In this document: one piece after another, positions 9,037 to 16,930 of the stretch
Position numbering within the stretch: the stretch's first letter is position 1
How the letters are laid out: the number at the start of each line of letters is the position of its first letter
DNA from: an uncultured Bacteroides sp.
GTDB taxonomy: Bacteria; Bacteroidota; Bacteroidia; Bacteroidales; Bacteroidaceae
Length of the DNA: 35,343 nt
Direction: 5' to 3'
NCBI GenBank assembly: GCA_946628545.1
Contig: CAMOWU010000030.1
Span: 1 to 35,343, forward strand
Notes under the pieces: model-generated
What the model saw: only the letters and a program-made list of their open reading frames with translations
The model's database searches: none
What the model was told of the DNA's origin: nothing
Translations under genes and position numbers: made by a program

Positions 9037-9067
9037 CAAATGTAGTGTTTTTGCACAACTCCACAAA
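9037..9067 (-). promoter_or_regulatory. Promoter for tilS
   Basis: Read on the minus strand, TTTG at 9064-9067, 19 nt, then TACATTTG at 9037-9044: a full match to the Bacteroidetes consensus. Start would be near 9030, giving a 130-nt leader for tilS. The 362-nt gap 8901-9263 otherwise holds only this and the tRNA promoter. Confidence 0.7.
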
Positions 9068-9157
9068 CTCTTGTGCAGGTTTTTTTCCTATAAATGCACA
9101 TTTTGACTACTTTTTGAGCATAATGGCCAAAAAAATACTTAAAAAGCCCATGCTTTT

Positions 9158-9189
9158 CTTGGTCACGTGAACCAAAAGTTATAATTTTG
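9158..9189 (+). promoter_or_regulatory. Promoter for tRNA-Cys
   Basis: CTTG at 9158-9161, a 20-nt spacer and TAATTTTG at 9182-9189, reading toward the tRNA gene about 75 nt downstream. The -33 box has one mismatch to TTTG. Confidence 0.6.
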
Positions 9190-9263
9190 CATTCGGAAAT
9201 CGGGACAACACCTGCCTTTAGTTCCAGATGTTCAATTCTCCTTTTCCCCCATATCACACTTTT

Positions 9264-9335
9264 GGTGCCTTGGATGAGTGGCTTAGTCAACGGTCTGCAA
9301 AACCGTCTACAGCAGTTCGAATCTGCTAGGCACCT
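9264..9335 (+). tRNA. tRNA-Cys, anticodon GCA
   Basis: Acceptor strands GGTGCCT (9264-9270) and AGGCACC (9328-9334) pair over 7 bp. The anticodon arm is ACGGT-CTGCAAA-ACCGT with GCA anticodon, preceded by the invariant T33. The T arm is AGCAG-TTCGAAT-CTGCT. The discriminator base is T (U73), the known identity element of tRNA-Cys. CCA is not encoded. A strong terminator follows immediately. Confidence 0.95.
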
Positions 9336-9339
9336 CCCC

Positions 9340-9368
9340 AAAAGGAAGCTCCCCGAGCTTCCTTTTTT
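9340..9368 (+). terminator. Rho-independent terminator after tRNA-Cys
   Basis: Stem AAAGGAAGCTC / GAGCTTCCTTT with a CCC loop, ending in a T-run (9363-9368). It starts 5 nt after the tRNA. Confidence 0.9.
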
Positions 9369-9375
9369 CATTCCC

Positions 9376-9612
9376 CAACTCCCCTCCCATCTAAGGGAAA
9401 TGGCTACGGGTAGCACAAAAACTCCCCTCCCATCTAAGGGGAGGGGTAGGGGTGGGGTGTTTTCCCATCATCACACCAACTCCCATCTAAGGGGAAAGGC
9501 TACGGGAAAGGCTACGGGAAAGGCTACGGGTAGGCGACAGAACGTCGGGAATGGGGTAGGGGTGGGGTGTCCCTCCCATCATTGCCTGTAGGGACGCGAC
9601 GTGTCGCGTCCG
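9376..9612. repeat. Cluster of family C repeats followed by a family B palindrome
   Basis: Three successive CTCCC(A/CTCCC)ATCTAAGGGG-type units occur here, one with a triplicated GGAAAGGCTACGG segment around 9494-9530, ending in a G-rich stretch. At about 9588-9612 follows family B, GGGACGCGACGTGTCGCGTC, a perfect palindrome core. No gene is visible in this 266-nt gap. Confidence 0.8.
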
Positions 9613-9634
9613 CATCCCCCCATAACATCCTCCT

Positions 9635-9829
9635 CTACCCTTCCTCCTCATTGCTAATGTTTGAGTAGTATTCGTAGAACAGTTCAGGAGTGGCGAGAGG
9701 TGTATGTTCCAGCAGGTTGATAGCAGCAGCATACAGCTCATTGTAGTAATCCTCATCCAGCCCGTCCCATAAGCCAGATTCCACCACCAGTTGATCAGGA
9801 GTGCACGACGGATAACTCATTGTCAACAT
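9635..9829 (-). CDS. Small acidic hypothetical protein (64 aa)
   Basis: A 64-residue acidic protein rich in Tyr, Glu, Asp and Leu, with an apparent pair of amphipathic helices (DYYNELYAAAINLLEH and TPELFYEYYSNI). Not recognised. Its start overlaps the end of the preceding small frame (9795-9953) in another register, an arrangement suggesting translational coupling. It could start at the internal ATG four codons in. Its codon use is not obviously noncoding, but evidence is limited. Confidence 0.45.
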   Translation of the reverse strand: MLTMSYPSCTPDQLVVESGLWDGLDEDYYNELYAAAINLLEHTPLATPELFYEYYSNISNEEEG

Positions 9830-9953
9830 CGTTTAAAAGGTTGCTATCAATAGATTGTTCAGATATGGATGTGACGAAAGATTCGTCTTCCACTTGAAGG
9901 CGACCATGTCCAAATTGATTGGCGATAGTGTTTAGTTGATGAAATGTTTCCAT
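9795..9953 (-). CDS. Small hypothetical protein (52 aa)
   Basis: A frame read from ATG at 9951-9953 to TGA at 9795-9797, giving 52 residues beginning METFHQLNTIANQFGHGRLQ and ending in an acidic tail. No family recognised. It overlaps the next small frame by 35 nt in a different register. A promoter-like site lies about 210 nt upstream. The pair lies just beyond the end of the CRISPR effector operon on the same strand, but a terminator separates them. Confidence 0.35.
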   Translation of the reverse strand: METFHQLNTIANQFGHGRLQVEDESFVTSISEQSIDSNLLNDVDNELSVVHS

Positions 9954-10162
9954 GTTTCATAAGAAAGTGAATTTTGTGTTATATTTATGCAAACTGCGCT
10001 TTATTCTGCATATATGACTGGTTTTATGTATATTTTCTCGTTGTTTTCTGTATAAATGTTTCCTTTTTCGAGTCCGATGAAACAAAATCAAACAATTTAA
10101 CATTTATTAAGAAACAATGTCTTCACTTGACTTCAACGGTAGAGTCTGCATCTGCTGTGTTG

Positions 10163-10193
10163 CAAAATTAGCGATTCTGATTGAGAGTTGAAA
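10163..10193 (-). promoter_or_regulatory. Possible promoter for the two small minus-strand genes
   Basis: On the minus strand, TTTC at 10190-10193, 19 nt, then TAATTTTG at 10163-10170. It lies just past the effector-operon terminator and points toward 9953. The 371-nt gap 9954-10324 contains this, the terminator, and otherwise AT-rich sequence without a supported gene. Confidence 0.45.
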
Positions 10194-10241
10194 GTTTTGG
10201 TAAAACGAATTCGTGTTTTTGGTGAATGAATTTAAGAATGC

Positions 10242-10271
10242 AAAAAGCGGAAGCTGCTAACATCTTCCGCT
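10242..10271 (-). terminator. Rho-independent terminator of the effector operon
   Basis: On the minus strand, stem AGCGGAAG / CTTCCGCT with a loop of about 10 nt followed by a T-run (A-run 10242-10246 on the plus strand). It lies 54 nt after the stop of the last effector gene. Confidence 0.8.
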
Positions 10272-10324
10272 TCTCACTCTACTATTGATTTGCGTTTCAG
10301 CTGTTACTCATTAGTCAGCCGTCT

Positions 10325-12967
10325 TCATTCATTGAATATCTCTTTTGTCTTCTCTTCGCCAAGATACTTCTCCAGCTCCTTCCAATCCTTGTCGTACTTA
10401 GGCTTGTTGTAGTGGGACTTGATACGACGGACGGTGTTGATGAGAGCTTCTTTCTCTTCGTCGGTAAGTTCTGTCCTTCCTGCATCCTTAAGCCATTTCT
10501 TTACCTTGTCATTACAAACCTTCAGATTCTTGATCTTGAAATCACCTTCGTTAGGCCCAATAGTGAATTTTTCGTCTAAAACTGTTGTAAGACCTGCTTC
10601 TATCTTGTTTATTCTTTCTTTTTCTCTTTCTTCCTCTTCTTTTTTCTTTGTTTCTAACTCTATTTGAGCAATTCTATCTGTTAACATGACTATTTTAGAC
10701 TGCTCAATTTCGAAAGGTAAGTTGCGATTGATTAATTTAACCTTTATGTCCTCATAGATTCCTTGAGCGTCAATTAGGTCGTTCACATCATTGGATGTTT
10801 CTTTTGTTTCTGCTTTTGCATAATCATTGGCTATGCTGGCACGAAAAGCCAAAAGGTTGATGTTTTCTCTTGTTTTTTTGGCTTTGTTGAGCAACTCCTT
10901 GATTTCGTCTGTTTCTGTGAGACCAGATGAAAGACACCAATCCTCAATTTTCTTGAGATCTTCCTTGGCTTCATCATTTTTGCCTTCAGTAAGGAGCCTG
11001 TCAACGATTTCAAACATTGAATGGCAACAACTGGTAAGGATTGTTTTCTTATTTTCGTTGAGCGCTTGTTCTGTCTTAGCCTTTATGTCTCTGATTTCCT
11101 TAACACCACAAATAGTGGCATTGGAACATAGGGAGATGATGTCATTGTAGGCTTTGATGGCTGAAAAATAGTTGCATTGGTTCATATTATGGCGTACTTC
11201 ATCTTTCAACGAATCGTATTTGCTCTTCACTTCAGCTATTTTCTCCATTTTACCAAATTCATTAGCTTTCTCTCCAATGGACAGGAAATCATCTTCACTC
11301 AGCAAAGTTCTCACTTTGTTAACATCCAGTTCCATGAGTTGTTCGAACACATCCCTCTTCTTAGATCCCATATACTCACTGAGTTTCATGATTCGGAGAG
11401 TTTCTAACTCATGATCGCTAGTAATGTTGACAAGTTTCTTCAGCTGTTTGCTTTCGTTCCATTTGAAAGGCTTCTTCCTTCCCATGGTGAAGATATTCAT
11501 CGTCAGTTCGAAATCACGGAGGTATTCATCCACACTTTTCTTTAGGCCTTGGAGTTTGATGTCTGCGTGTCCCAGTTTTCCATAGCCGAAATTCTTCGCC
11601 TGTCCGATAGTGTGGAAAGATGTCATCGTCTTATGGAAAGTCAGGGCGGAGAGGATTGCGCCTATTTCCATGGGACGTAAGTTGTGGACATTGATTCTGA
11701 AGTTGAATTTTTGTCCTGTCGGAAGGCATCTCAATGTGCTTTTTACATTATCATTATTTTCGTTTTCTTCTTGCAACGTTGTGGTTTCACCAGATTTGAA
11801 CACTCTGTAAAATTTTCTTCCAGCAATGGCTTGAGCATTATCGTAGTTCTTGTATGGAGAACGATCCTGTTGGATGTATAGAGGGTAATACGATGCTTTG
11901 GGCTGTCCCAGTAGCAATTGCTTTATCTGAAGTTGATTGTCTTGAATGATAGAATTGCAGAAAGCATTTCCTATTTGAACTCGTCCTTTCAAAGAGTTGT
12001 CTTTTTCTGCTGTTCCAAAGATCGTTTCTGTTAGGTCGAGTGCTTTTGGATTGATAGTTTGTTGGAAGCCTACGATTTTCTTCACGTCATGCTGATATGG
12101 ATAGCGGAAGTAACGTGTTAGTCCAATATGTTCTATGCGTCTGTTTTCTTCTATATAAAAGACTGCGACTCTTTCTGTCTTCATGTATTTCATGAAATCT
12201 TCAAAGTGAGGCGACGAATCATACACATTCTCGAATCTTCTTTTCACTTCTTTATCTATCTCAGTTTTTTTACTTTCGTCGGCAGCAGTGAAAAGATATT
12301 CGTGTGCTTTTCCCCTTTCTAATGTGTTGCGCATATAACCTGTGCAAACAAGCCTGTAACTCTTACCGTCTTTTGTGTATTCAGGATACAGTTCTCCATT
12401 ACCAACGAGTCCCCTATTGACTTCCCAAGGCGATTTCTTATTCATACATCTCCTGTATGATGTATTATATGACGAATGAGTCAAATCGCTGATTTTTTCT
12501 TTGATAAATCCATCTTTACAAGGGTAAAGATACATGGTCTCTCCTTTCAATTCCAGCCATCCTGCTTTGACTTTACCTTCTTGCATTTTTTCTCCGTAAC
12601 TTATCCCCTCAGGAGTACGTATTCCCACTTCCCTGTGTCCAAACCATCTGTTGGTGTATTGTTGCATTTTGCCAAAAGACATCACTTCCATGGTGGCGCG
12701 TAGCATGCCCTTGATGCTGCTGCCTGGTATGTAGTATAGTTTCTGTCCGTTTGGCATGTTGATATGAGCGGAATAGGATGTTTTTTCTTTAGCCCCCGAT
12801 TCCTGTCCATCACGGGTAAATAACGGCGACACGTTTTCCACGGTCACTTCGATAGTTCCGTCTTCACTGTCGCTGAAGGGGGCGTCCTGTGAGACCTTTT
12901 CTCCCCATTCAGGATAGTAGATGTCCTCGTTTAGAGGCACGAAATTATAAGGTGATGTGATTATCAT
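10325..12967 (-). CDS. TIGR03986-type RAMP protein with long helical extension
   Basis: An 880-residue CRISPR type III effector component. The N-terminal half (to about residue 490) is a RAMP/Cas7-like part: PYNFVPLN start, YYIPGSSIKGMLRATMEVMSFGKM near residue 80 and a glycine-rich TIGQAKNFGYGKLG loop near 465. These features match the CRISPR-associated TIGR03986 family. The C-terminal half is predominantly helical, charged and partly coiled-coil, with a run rich in K and E around residues 770-790. It overlaps the upstream gene by 4 nt. The long tail is bigger than I expect for the family. The missing small subunit Cas11 might be replaced by this helical region, but that is a guess. Confidence 0.8.
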   Translation of the reverse strand: MIITSPYNFVPLNEDIYYPEWGEKVSQDAPFSDSEDGTIEVTVENVSPLFTRDGQESGAKEKTSYSAHINMPNGQKLYYIPGSSIKGMLRATMEVMSFGKMQQYTNRWFGHREVGIRTPEGISYGEKMQEGKVKAGWLELKGETMYLYPCKDGFIKEKISDLTHSSYNTSYRRCMNKKSPWEVNRGLVGNGELYPEYTKDGKSYRLVCTGYMRNTLERGKAHEYLFTAADESKKTEIDKEVKRRFENVYDSSPHFEDFMKYMKTERVAVFYIEENRRIEHIGLTRYFRYPYQHDVKKIVGFQQTINPKALDLTETIFGTAEKDNSLKGRVQIGNAFCNSIIQDNQLQIKQLLLGQPKASYYPLYIQQDRSPYKNYDNAQAIAGRKFYRVFKSGETTTLQEENENNDNVKSTLRCLPTGQKFNFRINVHNLRPMEIGAILSALTFHKTMTSFHTIGQAKNFGYGKLGHADIKLQGLKKSVDEYLRDFELTMNIFTMGRKKPFKWNESKQLKKLVNITSDHELETLRIMKLSEYMGSKKRDVFEQLMELDVNKVRTLLSEDDFLSIGEKANEFGKMEKIAEVKSKYDSLKDEVRHNMNQCNYFSAIKAYNDIISLCSNATICGVKEIRDIKAKTEQALNENKKTILTSCCHSMFEIVDRLLTEGKNDEAKEDLKKIEDWCLSSGLTETDEIKELLNKAKKTRENINLLAFRASIANDYAKAETKETSNDVNDLIDAQGIYEDIKVKLINRNLPFEIEQSKIVMLTDRIAQIELETKKKEEEEREKERINKIEAGLTTVLDEKFTIGPNEGDFKIKNLKVCNDKVKKWLKDAGRTELTDEEKEALINTVRRIKSHYNKPKYDKDWKELEKYLGEEKTKEIFNE

Positions 12968-13386
12968 ATTTCTTGTCCTCCTTGTTGATTGTTTTCAAAT
13001 CCTACAAATACAAGTTTGTCGGGCACCAGCGTAATCATGCCCTCACAAAGCTCGTCCTTCTCTTCTTTCCAGAATTGCATGAACTTCAATAGACGAACAC
13101 CCTCTAAACGGTGTGGAATGAAGGTCTTTTGGGTGATGGTGTCTGAATTCTTTAGATCCTCATCTGTAAGTGTGTAAGTCTTGATGATATATTTCCCATC
13201 CACAAACTTGATACTGATTGAAGTCAGTGTATCTTTATTCCACAGGTTGCCCTCAATGATAAAGGGGGTCTCATCGTCATTTAAGTTGATGCAGAATTCC
13301 TTATCGCCTTGCAAAACTTCAGGTTTTTGCTGATCGCTCTTCCATAAGTAACCTATGTATTTGGCCGTTTTTATTTCGTGTGTCAT
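12964..13386 (-). CDS. Small type III CRISPR-associated protein
   Basis: A 140-residue protein in the effector operon, overlapping both neighbours by 4 nt. It appears beta-rich in the first two-thirds (alternating hydrophobic strands, GKYIIKTYTL) with an aromatic segment LLKFMQFWKEEKDEL later. I associate this size and setting with the small type III-associated family TIGR04423 or with the Csx19 position of III-D operons; I cannot decide which from sequence. It is not an obvious Cas11: that family is mainly helical. Probable role: accessory subunit of the effector complex. Confidence 0.55.
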   Translation of the reverse strand: MTHEIKTAKYIGYLWKSDQQKPEVLQGDKEFCINLNDDETPFIIEGNLWNKDTLTSISIKFVDGKYIIKTYTLTDEDLKNSDTITQKTFIPHRLEGVRLLKFMQFWKEEKDELCEGMITLVPDKLVFVGFENNQQGGQEI

Positions 13387-14753
13387 AACATTTGTCCGTT
13401 TTTAGTGAGACTTCCTGTGAATATACCATTGCCTCGGTTGGTGCCACCACCCAAAGGTAACAGTCCGTTGCAGATGTCGAGAAGTGCCTGCTCCAGTGCC
13501 TTTTGGATTGTTCCGTTGCTTGGAAAACTTTCTTCAGTGTAGGAAAAGGCCGTCGTCTTGACTTGTACCTCTAACTTGTAAGACTTTCCACGTCCGTTGA
13601 TGACCTTCTCCGTGAACAATGCTCCATCGATGCTGCCACCTGTGAAACGGTCGATGGAAACGTGATTGACAATTTTCTCACTACCATCTTCAAAAACATC
13701 GCTAATCATCACATTGCCACGGGCTATCTTATTGTCATCGGAATAGCCGAACAGCGCTTTGACAGCGGGATTCTCATTGCCAACAAGGGATTTCTCCCCA
13801 TCTCCATCAGCATAACGATGGTTTAGTTTGTTCCAGTGGTAGACTACTCGATGTGCAATGGCTCCTTTCACTGATGTTGCGGGAATGAGCACCTTGCAAT
13901 TCTTGAACTCAGGCTTGTCGTCTTTCCATACCACTATCTGCTCGCTGACGGGTGTCATGTCGGCTTCTTTGTCGCCGAAACCAGAGGAAAAGAGGAAAAA
14001 GTCGTCAGCCTTCAAGTCCAGTATATAAGTGGTCCAACTATCATCGGAAATCGCTTCAACTCCGAAAGGTTTGTAACCTTCCCAAGTCTCCTTAAGTGAG
14101 GCGTTTTTCTTCAGGTAAAGGTTCATATCATTCGAACGTCTCAAATCAAGGTTGCGGTATTGGATGTCGATAACCTCAATCTTTCCGAATCCACTTCGGG
14201 TGCCACCACCAATGCGGAAGGAAGAGCCTTTCAGCATTCCTAATAAGGTCTGAATCAATTCCGTGCGGTCATTGCTTGAAAGCAATTCCATTTCGAACAC
14301 AAAACGACTGCCTTTATAGACCACCTGCTCGTCGAACTTGCCTGCATTTTCTGCTACCCCCTTATCCGACATCCTCACATGTTGGCGTATGGGGAGGTTT
14401 TGATACTGAGCGTAGAAAGGATCGTGAAAGTCGATGTCTTGCAGACCGTCCAGTGCTAATCCTTCCTTCCCGATGAGAATGGCGTCAGTGATGATCAGTT
14501 CCGAGCCTTGCCCTTCTTTACCTCTTTGGAATCCGAAAAGACTGTTCGTGTTCTTTTCGTCATGCTTCTCGCTGTAGGCTCCGCGCAGAACACCTGTGAT
14601 TGACGTGCCTGGGATGAAAGGCATATTGTTCGTATCACGCACAACCAATGCATCGGTCGTGATGTCTTTCTCGCCGTTGCCTACTGCCAAGGGAGTCTCT
14701 GCCTCAATGGTGATGCGAGCCAGTTTGCGGAAAGTGTATTTTGTTTTTCTCAT
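13383..14753 (-). CDS. Double-Cas7 RAMP fusion protein
   Basis: A 456-residue protein with two Cas7-type RAMP domains. The first has PLAVGNGEKDITTDALVVRD, with candidate catalytic Asp34, then MPFIPGTSITGVLRG (residues about 44-57) and a glycine-rich FRIGGGTRSGFGKI loop. The second has VLIPATSVKGAIAHRVVYHW, the VSIDRFTGGSIDGALFTE motif typical of Cas7 proteins, and a closing LLPLGGGTNRGNGIF loop. In III-D complexes a Cas7-2x fusion forms part of the crRNA-binding backbone and can cut target RNA at fixed spacing. Overlaps of 4 nt on each side indicate co-translation within the operon. Confidence 0.85.
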   Translation of the reverse strand: MRKTKYTFRKLARITIEAETPLAVGNGEKDITTDALVVRDTNNMPFIPGTSITGVLRGAYSEKHDEKNTNSLFGFQRGKEGQGSELIITDAILIGKEGLALDGLQDIDFHDPFYAQYQNLPIRQHVRMSDKGVAENAGKFDEQVVYKGSRFVFEMELLSSNDRTELIQTLLGMLKGSSFRIGGGTRSGFGKIEVIDIQYRNLDLRRSNDMNLYLKKNASLKETWEGYKPFGVEAISDDSWTTYILDLKADDFFLFSSGFGDKEADMTPVSEQIVVWKDDKPEFKNCKVLIPATSVKGAIAHRVVYHWNKLNHRYADGDGEKSLVGNENPAVKALFGYSDDNKIARGNVMISDVFEDGSEKIVNHVSIDRFTGGSIDGALFTEKVINGRGKSYKLEVQVKTTAFSYTEESFPSNGTIQKALEQALLDICNGLLPLGGGTNRGNGIFTGSLTKNGQML

Positions 14754-16333
14754 TTTTTCTCATTGCTTTTTTTCGCCATTTCTGACGCAAGGTTAACTAC
14801 TGCTGTTGCAACAATATCGACAGGCTCACCGTCGTACTTGTATGCATAGACTTCTTCTATCCACTTTTTAAGGCTATCTTTTCTTCCTCCCGAAGCCCAT
14901 TTGTTTTGAGCTACACCATGGCTGAGGTAAGCAATGTCTTTTATCTTAAATGTAGAGTCGTTGGTGACATAAGCAATGTCTTTTATCTTAAATGTAGAGT
15001 CGTTGGTGACAGTGGCATTACGTTCGTACTTTTTCTCATTTGAGAACAGCATCAACTGAATTTCATCATAGTTGTTGCACCGCATAGCTATGCTACGGAT
15101 TTTTCCCCATTGCGAGGCGAAAGCAGAACCGTTGAATTTTTTCTCATTTATTTTTACGAATTCATTGACTTTCATGAAGATGAATTGTTCTATGTGCTTT
15201 TCTTTTTGTTGGGTATGGATATAACGAAGTAAGCGAGTTGAGATGTTGCGGATTGGTAGAAGACGTGTCAATTTAGTTTGCTCCCTTCCCTTAAAGGAGT
15301 AGAGTGTTTCCCCGTTAGTATTTGCTTTACCTTTCAGAAAGTCTGGATTATAAATCACGTGGCCGAATCCCTCGTTTTTATAACTACCCTTGTAAGTCGA
15401 AGTCATTGGCGACGAAACGCTTTTTATTTCTACCACGAATACGCTTCCCTTTTCAATGCCGCATCGGTCGGTGTCACGGTTCTGACGCTTGAAGTTCCAT
15501 GGCGAGTATTGGAATGTTCTTATTTGTGTCTTTTCCCAGTCAATTCTACCACCTTCAACTCCTAAGTCAGATGCTTTGGGTCGGAATGTGGGCTGACCAT
15601 TTTCATCGAGAAAGATAAGGCGAGAGTCAGCATAGACGCAGACGTATTGTTTACCGTCAATTGTAGTGGTCGATGATGTGGAGGAGGGTTGGCTGAATGT
15701 GTCGGGGGTAATCTCTACGAGTCCGTACTGGGCCGTTCGTGAACGTCCAATATGGCGAATCCCTTCGAGTTTCTCTTTAATCTTACCGGCCAGCTTCTCG
15801 TTATCTATTTCCACTTCAAAAAAGAACTCCGTTCCTGCGTTGATGGATTCATATCCATACATTTTTGCATCCTCCGAACGGAGTAGGTCACTGTCGTAGG
15901 CCGACTTGATGGCAAAGGATTTGTCCACAGCCACAGGCCTTGCTTCATTGTCTGTGAAAGCATAGAAACCTGTACGGCATTGCTTCAGTTGCTGGGGATT
16001 GCCGTCTTGTTCATTATCCCGTTCACGTGAGTAAAGATGATGGATGTAAGCTTTTTCGCTCACTTTTTTCATTTTGGGGTAATAGATGGATGCGGGAATC
16101 CGAAGTGTGCGTGTGCCATTGGATGCAGGGTGGGCATCACCGAATCTAACCCGGCCGCTATGGAAAATCTCCATCTGTTCTTCAACGGAGAAGGTGTTGT
16201 ATGATGAAGCCACAATACCGAGGAAATTATTGCCAGGAATGAAGTCAAGACTCTCTTGGCTGCCCTCGGTGGCGGCTTTGATATTGAGAATCACGTCGCT
16301 TTTCAGTGTGCATTTGAATTGAAGTGTCTTCAT
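14750..16333 (-). CDS. Csx10/Cas5-like RAMP protein
   Basis: A 527-residue RAMP protein. Motifs: DFIPGNNFLGIVASSY near residue 30 (the RAMP 'IPGsslkG' region in degenerate form), a YSRERDNEQDGN segment near 101, and IRHIGRSRTAQYGLVEI around 192-208, where the R-S-R-T-A-Q-Y-G loop is characteristic of Csx10-like proteins of III-D systems. The start at 16333 is chosen because its ATG overlaps the upstream stop by 4 nt; an upstream ATG at 16384 would run 55 nt into the previous gene. Residues about 441-468 contain an exact 14-residue tandem duplication. Likely role: Cas5-like subunit holding the crRNA 5' handle. Confidence 0.8.
   Translation of the reverse strand: MKTLQFKCTLKSDVILNIKAATEGSQESLDFIPGNNFLGIVASSYNTFSVEEQMEIFHSGRVRFGDAHPASNGTRTLRIPASIYYPKMKKVSEKAYIHHLYSRERDNEQDGNPQQLKQCRTGFYAFTDNEARPVAVDKSFAIKSAYDSDLLRSEDAKMYGYESINAGTEFFFEVEIDNEKLAGKIKEKLEGIRHIGRSRTAQYGLVEITPDTFSQPSSTSSTTTIDGKQYVCVYADSRLIFLDENGQPTFRPKASDLGVEGGRIDWEKTQIRTFQYSPWNFKRQNRDTDRCGIEKGSVFVVEIKSVSSPMTSTYKGSYKNEGFGHVIYNPDFLKGKANTNGETLYSFKGREQTKLTRLLPIRNISTRLLRYIHTQQKEKHIEQFIFMKVNEFVKINEKKFNGSAFASQWGKIRSIAMRCNNYDEIQLMLFSNEKKYERNATVTNDSTFKIKDIAYVTNDSTFKIKDIAYLSHGVAQNKWASGGRKDSLKKWIEEVYAYKYDGEPVDIVATAVVNLASEMAKKSNEKK
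14928..15011 (-). repeat. 42-bp perfect tandem duplication in the csx10-like gene
   Basis: Two identical 42-bp copies, 14928-14969 and 14970-15011. In frame they encode VTNDSTFKIKDIAY twice. The identity of the copies suggests a recent event. Confidence 0.95.
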
Positions 16334-16917
16334 GATTTGCCTCCTTTCTTTGTTTCTGTTGTTTCCACTATCGTCAGTTGGCAACGTCCCATCCCTCTGT
16401 GGCGATCCAGTCCCATGCGCTTAATCATCGCAAGAACTTTTCCTGTGAGTTCGGTCGTCTCGTCTGGCAAGTTCAAAATCTCAGCCTCTAATGAGCAGGG
16501 AACGACCACTTGTATGCGCCTCAGACTGTGTTCGTCTGCCACTCCGTCTTTACCTATGGCGGTAGATGATGCCGTTTGATACAAGAACTCTTGAGCCTTG
16601 CATCTTACGATTTCATTGTATTCTGTTGGGCATAGTGTGGCATTGGAGAAGAATGCAGTGCCCTTCTTGAAGTCGCCTTTATCATCCAAATTACCGAGGA
16701 AGTTAAGGACTGATGCCTCGCATTTCTCTCCTTCATCTGATAGGGTAAGGTAGTCTTCCAGTGCTTCACGGAAAAGGCCTTTCAATGTCTTGCCTGGGAT
16801 GAAAGGCATGCCGTTTTTGTCTTTTACCACAAGTGCATCAACATCGGAACCAGCAGATAAGCCAGAGCCGCAGTGCCAACGAGAGAAGAATTCTATTTTG
16901 TACCTGATGTTCTTCAT
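16330..16917 (-). CDS. Cas7/Csm3-like RAMP protein
   Basis: A 195-residue single-domain Cas7-family backbone protein. It has WHCGSGLSAGSDVDALVVKD near the N-terminus with Asp25 and Asp27 as candidates for the target-RNA-cleaving aspartate of Csm3/Cmr4, followed by GMPFIPGKTLKGLFREAL (residues 36-53) and a C-terminal G-rich loop GLDRHRGMGRCQ (169-180). Slightly shorter than classic Csm3. It starts 13 nt after the cas10 stop and overlaps the Csx10-like gene by 4 nt. Probable role: repeating subunit that binds crRNA and cuts target RNA every 6 nt. Confidence 0.88.
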   Translation of the reverse strand: MKNIRYKIEFFSRWHCGSGLSAGSDVDALVVKDKNGMPFIPGKTLKGLFREALEDYLTLSDEGEKCEASVLNFLGNLDDKGDFKKGTAFFSNATLCPTEYNEIVRCKAQEFLYQTASSTAIGKDGVADEHSLRRIQVVVPCSLEAEILNLPDETTELTGKVLAMIKRMGLDRHRGMGRCQLTIVETTETKKGGKS

Positions 16918-16930
16918 ATCTTAATGATTA

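Noticed and set aside
9974..10171. 65-residue hydrophobic frame
   Set aside because: Low-complexity F/Y/C-rich translation of AT-rich DNA; the region holds a promoter and terminator for minus-strand genes instead.
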